From Evernia prunastri (lineage: Eukaryota; Ascomycota; Lecanoromycetes; Lecanorales; Parmeliaceae): DNA of 64,000 bases. The notes under the pieces were generated by a model. That model was given only the letters and a program-made list of their open reading frames with translations, was not told where the DNA came from and searched no databases. Each line of letters begins with the position of its first letter. Position 1 is the stretch's first letter. Positions 54,685 to 64,000 of this stretch are shown piece by piece. The translations under genes were made by a program, and so were the position numbers. The stretch is taken from contig NKYR01000002.1 in assembly GCA_003184365.1 (NCBI GenBank), positions 620,976 to 684,975 on the forward strand, written 5' to 3'.

Positions 54685-55987
54685 ATGACGAGCGAGGTGA
54701 GTTATCAACGCGCCTATCAGTCCTGCTGCTCCTTCACACCAGTGCCCCCTGCATCATAAAAATCATCTTCAATAAGCTGACCTGAGCATCTTTATTACAG
54801 CGTGAGAGGTACTCATTCATTCTCCTGCTAACAGACTCGGGCGATTGAACTAAGTCTCTCACAGCAAGACGTTCCTTGCGAGGCTGTGTGAGCAAGCCGA
54901 GCGCTACGATGGTACGCATCTATTCCAGGCTCGTCAACACAATAGGCATGATACTGATGTCGATGATTTTTTTTAGAAATGGTCACATACATGAAGGTTA
55001 GTGAATTGTACTCATTGGACGTTGTCCGTGCTAACACTCCGCAGGAAGTTGCAAAGGTAGTACATCTCTAGCCAACCAGCAACCCGCAGAAATTGTATGA
55101 GAAGGATCAACATCTAATGCAAAGATTAGATTGGCGGCGAACTCACGGTGGATGAACGAAACCTCCTTTCAGTTGCCTACAAGAATGTTGTTGGAACCCG
55201 ACGTGCTTCCTGGCGCATAATCTCGTCAATCGAGCAGAAAGAGGAGTCGAAGGGCTCGGACAAGCATGTTGGCACCATCCGCGATTACCGTCAGAAGATC
55301 GAGACTGAACTCGAGCGTGTATGTCAAGACGTTCTTGATGTGTTGGATGAGTCCCTCATCCCCAAGGCCGAATCAGGCGAATCAAAGGTGTTCTACCACA
55401 AGATGTACGTAAGGCCAAGAGGGAAACTAGCCACAAGGTCGGCATCGCAACATATGCTAAGTCTGAACTAGGAAAGGAGACTACCACCGTTACCTTGCCG
55501 AGTTTGCGTCCGGTGAAAAGCGCAAGGTTGCTGCTACTGCTGCCCATGAGGCGTACAAGGTATGAAATTTTCTAGGAGATGCGCCAGCAATCTGCTCACC
55601 TCAAGATAGAACGCTACCGACGTCGCCCAGACTGAGCTCACTCCTACGCATCCTATCCGCCTTGGTCTAGCGTTGAACTTCTCAGTCTTCTATTACGAGA
55701 TCCTGAATTCACCTGATCGCGCTTGTCATCTTGCCAAGCAGGCTTTTGACGACGCGATTGCGGAGCTCGACTCCCTCTCCGAGGAATCCTATCGCGACAG
55801 CACTCTTATCATGCAGCTGCTCCGCGACAACCTTACCCTTTGGACTTCGTCAGATGGCGGTGATGCTGAGGCTGCTGCAAGTGGTGAGGCGCCGAAAGAG
55901 GGTGGTGAGAAGGCAGCCGAGCCCAAGACTGAGGCTACTGCAGCTAGCGAGGCTCCCGCCGAAGCTGCGCGTCCTTCTGAAACATAG
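54685..55987 (+). CDS. bmh1: 14-3-3 protein, eight exons
   Basis: Predicted 279 residues. Exons are 54685-54696, 54801-54808, 54865-54911, 54977-54996, 55045-55056, 55130-55404, 55472-55559 and 55610-55987, so the first five are 8-47 nt. The joined protein carries [45 protein letters not shown] (the 14-3-3 signature with amphipathic-groove Lys and Arg), [35 protein letters not shown] (signature 2), and [25 protein letters not shown]. Residues after the conserved core form an acidic Ala/Glu-rich tail. It would act as a dimeric phosphoserine/threonine adapter in signalling. All intron phases agree, which supports the tiny exons. Identity as the single or one of two paralogues cannot be decided from here. 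Confidence 0.93.
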
Positions 55988-57960
55988 GGATCTTCACTGG
56001 CCCCATCTGCTCTGACTTGGCACCGGTCATCATCGTCAGTGGATCGAGCGGAGTGGTTTACGGAAGCTCGGATGTTAGTACAAGATCTTGGCAGTTGTCT
56101 TCCATCTTGCACGTTGTTTTGTCATGCTGCGCGCGAAAGGTAGAAAGTAGGAGGGTCGTCTAGTCAGCTCAATCGGCTGAACTGCAATGCTGTTTTTCCT
56201 TTTCATCCATCATCCCAGCCTTGAAAGAGTACTTCTCCTCCTCGCGGAGACCGTGCTATTCTAGATAAGGTGCTCGCAAATATGAAATCAGTCTCTACCC
56301 TATGGCACGAATCCTTCGCGATGCTTTCATTGTTGCTGCCTAGCCTTCTTTCCCATACTCGAAAAGGGGCTTGAGTACAAGCTTGAACCTATTCGCTACA
56401 GCGACGTTTCTCGAATAGATTCAACCAGGATAATGTACCATGAGCCATGTAAAGGGGCAATTACTACCTGTGCCCCAAATCTGAATAGGAGAAAGCTTTC
56501 TCTTTCATAAATTGTATGCAAATCGAAGACAGTCGAAGAAGGAAACTGCCAGGCTTTTTTCGGCAATGTGCCCGGGTAATAGGATGTCATATATGCATGA
56601 CTTTTGCAATGTTCTCCTACATCTTGACAGGTTCCATCACATCAACCGATTTCCTCCGCTTTTTCTTTCGATCATAGCTCTGATTTGACTTCTGGTAAAT
56701 CATTTAACGTCATCCATAAAGAAAGCTCTCACTTATCAACGTATCAGACGAAGCGAGCTATTTTCTTCACGATGGTTTGGCGCAGTCAAAGTCCCTCTCC
56801 AAAGCGCATTGATCGAAAATTGCCAGAGAAGCGGCGTCCACGAAAGATCATGATACATAGACTCGTCTCCGTCGTCACTCCATCCGGATCTAGTAGAAAA
56901 TGGGTATCACGACGTCGTCTAGAGCTTCTAGATCGTTGTATGAAGGCAGCGAGGGCAGTAAAATTTGCCTCCTTCGCGCCGGCGTCCTACCTTAGTCCCA
57001 AAGGCTAACAAGTTAGCGCTGGAACTAAGCTCAAAAAAGTCTAGATCGCTTCGCGGACTTTTGTTGTAGGACGCCTGCTCCAGAAACCCCGTTTTTATCC
57101 AAAACGAGCTTCGTGTCAACAAATTTTTGAATCAATCACAGATCCATCAATTCTCATCAAAACCACTTAGAAATATATACTACGACGCGTAGAATTATAT
57201 AGCGAATTCGTTAGTAACAAAATCTAACTCCCTACGGCAATATCCCGCGTTGTATACCTTACTAACCTTCGAGGACAGTTGACACCAGACCTATTACGTT
57301 CCCTATCTAAATGACCTAACCAACGGGTTACCTCTTTCCGGCAACGGGTCTCGGCGCTAGATTTCCTATCTCTCAGCGTCCGAGACCCTCCAAACACGGC
57401 ATTCAAATCGAATTATCAATGATAGAAAGGGGGGGAGCATGTTGATCAAAAGTCCTAAACATGCCAAGACTTTTCGGATCCGGACCCGGACCCGGACCCG
57501 ATAGCCAAACTTGGGCCATCTTCCGAATATTACTATAAATTTCAGTATTCTAACTAGGGCAGTCGATTTTCGCTGTAGGCTTGGCATATTTAGAATAGAA
57601 TACAAGAAACAGGGGGTTTTTGGTGCAGACCCCCTGCGGGGACCGACTCACTATGCAGCTAAAAATTAAAGTCACGGTCTAAGCAGGGGGTCGAAAGCTA
57701 ATGGAGACAAAGTAAAATAATGAAACGGGACTTAGGGCATGCCCTTAGTCGCGGCATTAAACCAGAGCGTGATGTTCTTAAGTCCTCAGTGCTCTACCTA
57801 GGCACTCAAGGCACTCTCATCTTTTGAATGTCTGTTAGATCACCGTCTGTCATTTGCGCGGTGATTGGTTGCTCCAGCTACAGAGAAATACAATACGTGG
57901 TCGGTTTCCTTATGATTAAAATATCTCACTATGCATCATTCTAGTGTTTACTTGCGCCTG
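55988..57960. other. Intergenic, no supported gene
   Basis: Frames such as 56685-57008 (+) are basic and unrecognised. At 57480-57500 there is a GGACCC hexamer tandem. At 57610-57645 GGTTTTTGGTGCAGACCCCC forms a short inverted repeat. The upstream part of the SHPRH-type gene may begin within the last 150 bp. Confidence 0.4.
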
Positions 57961-58004
57961 GATGGTTAGTTCAGCTAGGGGAGTCACCAGACAGAGCTGT
58001 TGAG

Positions 58005-61000
58005 TTGCTGAACAACATCTTAGATCAAGCACCGGACAACCTCGTTGCCTTCCTCGATGGACGAACGGTATCGTCCTTTGAACCTTTTGAATCAGAGCCC
58101 GAAAGACCAAAGAAAAGGCGAAAATTGACGGACCCGAACACCTCAAAGACGCCCTTTCACCTCAATGATTCAGATGAATATCTGACCCTTGCTCGGGTGG
58201 ATATTGTTGCTGTGAGATTATTCTATATTCGAGGGGCTCTATGGGCTAAGTGTGGACTAGGAATTTCGGACAAGCCCAAGCGAGTCATATCCATCGCCCT
58301 ATCCCGATGAGAAGGATAAAGAGCACCAGGTGCTGCTTGAGCGTTTCACCAAGGAAAGTGCTGGTGAATACTCATGTCGGATTACCACAGTGCCAGGTCT
58401 TGCTCTTTTCGACGGAGTTGTATGTTCAAGCATTGATCCGCAGACGTTAGAGGTACTGCAGCTGGCCATCAACCCTCGAGGTCGTCGGCAGCAGAAGAAT
58501 ATAGTCAGGAGCAATCTCACAATTTCAAAATCTCTGGGCTTTGACCATAGTGCGAATACATCGGGCTTCGAATATAACGCATCTGGGTTCACGCTCGACC
58601 TTTGCGTCAGGATCTTAGCGCCAAATGCAAGGAGCTTGTCTGATAGTATCGGGATATCTCGAAACAAGATATTAGAAATCTGCGCACCCGAAAGCCTACC
58701 AGAAAAGATGGATCCATGGTCTCCCCGGGATTTCTATGATAACGTTCATGTGCCTAAAAGCGATGGCGTGGCGCCGGATGTCTCATCTATTGATCAACTT
58801 CAATGTGAACTTTATCCCTTCCAGAAGAGGACCGTTCAATGGCTTCTCTGGCGAGAAGGAGCTGTGGAAGCTCGTGAGCCTCCTGCAGAAATCCCGGGGC
58901 TCCCTCATGGATTCGTACGCACTGCCGATGGGGATGGAAGGCGATGCCTTGTCAGCTATTTTTGGGGCATGGTGACGACCGATGAGCGAGTACCAATCGA
59001 AATGAGCTGTGAGCCAAAGGGAGGTATACTAGCCGAAGAAATGGGCCTTGGCAAGACTAATGAGATGCTTGCATTAATTTTCTTGCACCGGGATCCGGGT
59101 AAGCAATCTTCGTCGCCAGATATCATCCCGCGGTGCTCTGCGACACTGATCATTACACCTCCTGCTATACTCCAACAATGGAAAAACGAATTGCAACGGC
59201 TTGCTCCCAGCCTCAGTGTTTTGATCTACGAAGGACTGCGAGTCGAGGCAGGCAAAAGCGATCATGAAGCGCTAATTTCGCGGTGCAAGCAACACGATGT
59301 TGTCTTGACAACCTACAACGTACTTGCTAGAGAGATTCACTACGCCGAGACACCTGACCGGAGTCTACGCCATGAGAAAAGGTACGAGAAGAGACTTTCT
59401 CCGCTCACACAAATCTACTGGTGGCGAGTAGTGTTGGATGAAGCTCAAATGGTAGAAAGTGGAGTCTCAAACGCTGCTAAAGTTGCTAAATTGATACCCC
59501 GAGAAATGGCATGGTGTGTTAGTGGCACTCCGGTAAAGAAAGATGCGAGGGATCTCTTCGGGCTTGTCGATTTTTTGCATTATAAACCATACTGCGATTT
59601 TCCTCCTCATGTGTGGGAACGCCTTGTCAGGCAACATAAAAATGTCTTCAAGCATATCTTTCGTACTCTTGCCCTCCGTCACACGAAAGATCAGATCAAG
59701 GACGAGGTCCGTTTGCCACCGCAGAGACGGGTGGTTATTACCGTACCTTTCACGCAAATTGAAGAGCAGCACTACTCGACGATGTTTGGGCAAATGGCTG
59801 AGGATTGTGGCTTGAATCTGGACGGAACCCCACGAACAGATGATTGGGATCCGGATTCACCCGCTACTATCGAGAGAATGCGCAGTTGGCTGCGTAGATT
59901 ACGACAGACTTGTCTTCATCCTGAGGTTGGAGCCCACAACAGGCGAGCCTTAGGTAATGGCAAGGGGCCTTTGCGTACAGTTGGGGAAGTCCTCGAAGTC
60001 ATGATAGAACAAAATGATATTGCGACTCGCTTGGAAGAACGCACGGTAGGTACAAATCAGGCGATCCCTTGCTAATTTATTCGGGAGATGAGGGTTTTTA
60101 TGCCCCGGGCTGTGCTCCGCGGACCTGCGTCGTGACCTATGCTTTGGGAAGAGAGCGAGTTCTTGCCCTTGCTCTGGTCCTCAAGTTTGGGTAAGCAGTT
60201 GACTTGCAAACTTATGCTGACTCTTTGACCCTCTTTAGCTTTTGTTGTCTCAAGCACGAAGGGGGCAGATCCTTGAACACGCCGAACAGAGCGAAGGAGC
60301 CTTAGAAATCTGGTCGCAGACGCTCGAAACTGCTATTCAAGTAGTGATTGATTGTCGGGAGCAATTGAAAGCCGAGGTTGATCGACTGAACGCCAGTCAA
60401 GAGGCCATGGGAGCAAGCGATGACATGGAAGCCGCGACAGTGATACGTACCGGACCTCAGCGACAAAGACTCCGTGCGGGTAAGATTTATTTTATCATCA
60501 AGGGGTTGTGACCGAACTGCGTTGGAGATGCAATGCTAACCTCAAATCATATGTAGCAATCGAGATCGAGCATATGTGTACATTCTTCGTTGCTAACGCT
60601 TATTTGTGAGTTATGAATTCCGAGTCAATTTTTCCTGGTTTATATTCCATTTTGGGTTGTAAAACACGTCATGGGAGTCAAATACTCCCCGGACATGTTT
60701 CAGGATTCCAAGTTGATCCCAGAAAAGATATGCTGACTCCGGAAATCATGAAGCCAAATAAAGACCGATGAAACGAGGACCAAACCCGATTCAAGCGAGT
60801 TTTTTGAGCTCCAAAGAAAAGAAGAGTCGACATATGAAAGGGCAAAGATGCTACGCAAAGAGTTACTGCGAGAAGCCCATAACAAGGCGGAGAATCTCAT
60901 GAGTAGAGTCAATGAAAAGGTTAACGCGAAATCCCTGGTCGAAATCCCAAAGATCTCGCCACTTCAAAATCGCGGGGGCATCGAATCTCGAACGATCTTT

Positions 61001-63165
61001 GAGAAGTTGGAACACATGATCGTAATCATGCAGAATCAGGCCACGCAAATCACTGAATGGAGGGACAAGACAATTGAACTTCTGCTTCTCACGCTTGTCG
61101 ATGAAGAGCAGTCTGATCTTCAAGGAGACGAGTACGAGACCTCGACAAAACAGCAAGACGAGGTGCGTTGAAGGGAACCAACCCACGATTTGTCGAAGTT
61201 CACTCATTCTGATCCAGGTTTATGTGTATGTTGATGCTCTGAGGGCATTAATTGCGGACCGTCATGACGTCTTGACCGGTCAAGACAATGAGCTCATAAA
61301 GCACGAGATGAGTGTTGCCTTCAAGCAAGCTCAAGAGGGCCAGGGTCATTCTCCCGAGTTATTACTCAAGCTCTTGTCTGTCCGAAGTCGACTCAAGCCT
61401 GCCAAAGACTTGGGCTCTATCAGGGGTATGATAACACAGCTGCGTGAACTCAAGACCGTTCTCCGGGGAGCGACCGAGAAGGGCAATTCTCGAGCAGCGG
61501 CAGAGCTACTGATAGTCAACGCTGCACTGAAAAATTTGCATCTGATTTCAGTGGAACAAACGAAGGTAGTGGCAAGTCTAGATCAGGAAATCGAGCTCTT
61601 TAAGGATACCATGAATTTACGGCTAGATTATTACCGACAGCTACAACAGATCTCAGACACGGTGGCCCCTTACGACGAAGACCTGAGCGAAGAGGCCCTT
61701 CATAGTATCTTGCTTGATAAAAAAGCAACTGAAACTCGTACCAAGGCTCGAATTGCAACACTGAAGTCCAAAGGTCGTTATCTCGTGCATTTACGAGATG
61801 AAGCCAGCAATGTCGAAAGTCAGAGGCTGTGCATAATATGCCAGCAGCCATTCGAAGTCGGAATCCTAACCTCGTGTGGACACTCCTACTGCATCGAATG
61901 TCTTCGTCTCTGGTGGGCGTCTCATAGGAACTGTCCGACCTGTAAAAAGCATCTGACGAGGAACGATATTCACCAAATTACGTGCGTATCCTATGAGTTC
62001 ATGGTCCGAGATCATTAACAGGAGGCTGATTGGAGTATAGTTATAAGCCGCAACAACTGAGCATGCAGGAAGAAGGGCAAGCAAAAGAAAAAGAGGTTAG
62101 CGTGGCGAACGGCAAGGGAGAAACGGCAATATATTCAGGCATTCGCGACAACGTCCTTCATCAGATTAAAAACATTGACCTCGGCGGCTCATTTGGAACG
62201 AAGATCGATACCATCGCTCGGCACATATTGTGGATTCGACAGCACGATCCGGGCGCTAAGTCTATTGTCTTTTCTCAGTATCGAGACTTTTTGGATGTTC
62301 TGGCAAGAGCCTTTGCTCAATTTCGAATTGATTTTACAGGTATCGACAGGAAGGATGGGATACAGAAGTTCGTAAGTGCACATTTCACCCACGGGTTTGA
62401 GCCGCAAGACCTGTCTCGAACTGGTGGCCTGAGGATTTTTCGTCAAACAAGGGCCATGCTGACTTCGAATTGTGCAGATGAACGATCCCAGCGTATGTAT
62501 CTGAGGACCGATCACACGTAAGGCCAAGGGCTAATTTCCGTTTAACAGAAGGAGTGCTTCTTTCTGCATGCGAAGGCCTCTTCATCCGGCTTGAATCTGG
62601 TCAATGCGACCCATGTCTTCCTTTGCGAACCGCTAATAAACACAGCGATCGAGCTGCAGTACGTACTCCCTTTTTCGGACCGAATCTTGAGTCTTGCGAC
62701 AATTTTCAGGAAACTTTACTATGGCAAACACTCGTGTAGGCAATACTGACGGCGAGGTTCTATTCCAGAGCCATTGCAAGAGTGCACCGAATCGGACAGC
62801 ACCAGTCCACAACAGTTTGGATGTACACGGTTGAAGGGACTGTAGAGAGGTCAATTTACGATATATCTGTGACCAGGCGCTTGGAGCACATGGGCCGGTC
62901 AAGTGGCAAAGCGAAGAGGAGCGAAGATGCAAGTCTTGAAAATAAGATTGACGCGGCGAATAGTATGGAATTAGAAGCGACGCCACTTGGCAATCTTCTG
63001 GCCAAAGGATCAAGCGGTGGTGAGATGGTAGGGAAGGAAGACTTGTGGAACTGTCTCTTCCGCCAAGCAGCAGGACACGCTCGCTACTCTGAGGAGGCAG
63101 AGCGGGAAGTGGTGCGACATCTTGGAGGGACTGCAGCTGAAGCCCGGCTCGACCTGGGTGGGTAA
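58005..63165 (+). CDS. irc20: SNF2/RING E3 ligase, SHPRH/Irc20 type, ten exons (start uncertain)
   Basis: About 1435 residues from exons 58005-58211, 58261-60045, 60239-60479, 60557-60605, 60754-61162, 61218-61981, 62041-62371, 62478-62492, 62549-62658 and 62769-63165. Order: basic N-terminal part (PKKRRKL), SNF2 N-half with GGILAEEMGLGKTNEM (Walker A), LIITPPAILQQWKNEL, VVLDEAQMV (DEAQ-type), WCVSGTPV and LALRHTKDQI; long helical insert; RING C3HC4 (LCIICQQPFEVGILTSCGHSYCIECL...NCPTCKK); helicase C half with SIVFSQYRDFLDVL, LHAKASSSGLNLVNATHVFLCEPLIN and ARVHRIGQ (motif VI). Exon 8 has 15 nt. The RING inside the bipartite motor defines SHPRH/Irc20, linked to PCNA ubiquitination and recombination control. 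No ATG fits the first exon: 58005 is TTG in frame and the frame is open to 57945, so the real start lies in an unidentified upstream exon. Confidence 0.85.
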
Positions 63166-63736
63166 TTTGCGAACCGGGTATGATGTATGGTAGGCAGAGC
63201 TCCGTCTCACGAGATTACATGATGGCTTACGGTTGCTACATATGAGAAAACTTGATGCATCATCCGGCAATGGACCTTGTCAATATGGAGTGATAGCATG
63301 CTCCAGTATCTGTTCTTATTTATTCATTTGACGGTACACTGGTTCTGAAAGGAAAGAAGAAGATTCAATACCTTACAGTACGAGTACGGATGAATACTCA
63401 TGAAAGTACAGAGGTACAGTAAGTGTAAGTAGGGTAATGTCTTGGCGGGTTATATCCGAGGAAGCCGAGATGACGTATTTATGGTACAAGATGCGCATCG
63501 GAAATTGGGCATGCCGCTGCATAACGAAAGGTAAATACAGTACCTACTTATTACTACAATGGTTTTTCTTTCCTCCTCTTCAACTTCATATCCTTTATAC
63601 AACTTCTTCTCTTCTTCTTCTTCTCATCATAATAATAATATTGACACGGGCATATGAGGCGCTCACAATCGGCTTTCACCTCTCACATTTTGCTTCATTT
63701 ACCTCGCCCCGTCAAGTCGCGCGACACAACCCCAGC
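63166..63736. other. Intergenic; 3' flank of the ligase gene and upstream region of the Sfk1-type gene
   Basis: Contains TACAGTACGAGTACGG-like TAC repeats at 63370-63420 and a CT-rich plus ATAATA tract at 63560-63640, typical of a fungal promoter. No gene. Confidence 0.45.
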
Positions 63737-64000
63737 ATGGCTATACCCAGCTTCCTCAAGTACGCCTTCGTCTGGATACTGCCTCTCGTGAGCGCAGGCA
63801 CATGGCTTGGTCAGTCCGAAAGAAATCACAACTCGATGTGTCCTTCGATTTGGACAAGATTGCTGAAATGAGTCCAGCCATGCTTCTAGTCATGTTGATT
63901 GTCTGGGAGCTTGAAGGCCACCCTCATTACGCCTCAATGAGCGCCAACCAACACATAGCCTATATCTCCGACATTGGTGCCCAGGGCTTGAAACCCCTCT
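63737..64000 (+). CDS. Frag1/DRAM/Sfk1 family membrane protein, 5' end (3' truncated)
   Basis: Start Met at 63737 opens MAIPSFLKYAFVWILPLVSAG, a basic-then-hydrophobic first TM segment. Exon 1 ends at 63809, an 80-bp intron runs 63810-63889 (GTCAGT...TTCTAG, branch-like GCTGAAA), and exon 2 starts at 63890 in phase to give WLVMLIVWELEGHPHYASM, then ANQHIAYISDIGAQGLKPL. The N-terminal TM, the W-E-x-x-G-H-P-H-Y loop, and the H-x-x-x-YISDIGA motif are those of the Frag1/DRAM/Sfk1 family (plasma-membrane phosphoinositide or lipid-linked proteins). The rest, expected to hold four more TMs, is beyond the window. Confidence 0.8.

Noticed and set aside
60046..60238. Possible extra exon inside the 193-bp intron
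   Set aside because: One frame is open there, but joining 60045 directly to 60239 gives the conserved LEERT-LLLSQARRGQ continuity, so I keep one intron.

Overview
The window is nuclear DNA of a filamentous ascomycete (Pezizomycotina). The genes have many short GT-AG introns (about 47-193 bp) with CTGAC/CTAAC-like branch sites. Recognisable products include UNC-45/She4, an NatB auxiliary subunit, ILM1, GGTase-I beta, SERCA, 14-3-3 and an SHPRH-type ligase. Repeats are AT-rich and transition-biased, as repeat-induced point mutation (RIP) leaves them. I cannot name the genus. Exon joins below were deduced by eye from frames, splice sites and family knowledge.

Layout. 1-640: 3' end of an AIM6-like phosphodiesterase gene. 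About 1.3-12.9 kb: an accessory island without an intact gene, holding degraded Ty3/gypsy pieces (2.46-2.96 and 5.09-5.58 kb), a coiled-coil relic (7.07-7.31 kb), an HNH-nuclease relic (11.3-11.7 kb) and a diverged direct repeat. 12.9-15.5 kb: UNC-45/She4 chaperone. 16.2-20.6 kb: methyltransferase, alpha/beta hydrolase and a dehydrogenase-isochorismatase fusion, resembling a small metabolic cluster without a backbone enzyme. 22.2-25.2 kb: a fungal rhodopsin-domain membrane protein (six exons) and a small secreted cysteine protein.

26.1-32.5 kb is a nested transposon block. A RIP-degraded Tad-like LINE is interrupted by a 2.4-kb non-autonomous LTR element (143-bp LTRs) and by a solo LTR with a GAAAA target duplication. 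Three N gaps here coincide with duplicated or chimeric flanks, so the assembly is doubtful. 33.1-34.3 kb: a three-exon 2-oxoglutarate/Fe(II) oxygenase, followed by 4 kb of gene-poor DNA with a 77-bp hairpin.

From 38.6 kb the window becomes a conserved housekeeping segment: NAA25/Mdm20 (NatB), ILM1, GGTase-I beta (divergent from ILM1), a secreted hypothetical protein, a broken SF1 helicase-like gene, SERCA-type Ca2+-ATPase, 14-3-3, an SNF2/RING ligase of the SHPRH/Irc20 type, and the 5' end of a Frag1/DRAM/Sfk1 membrane protein at the edge.
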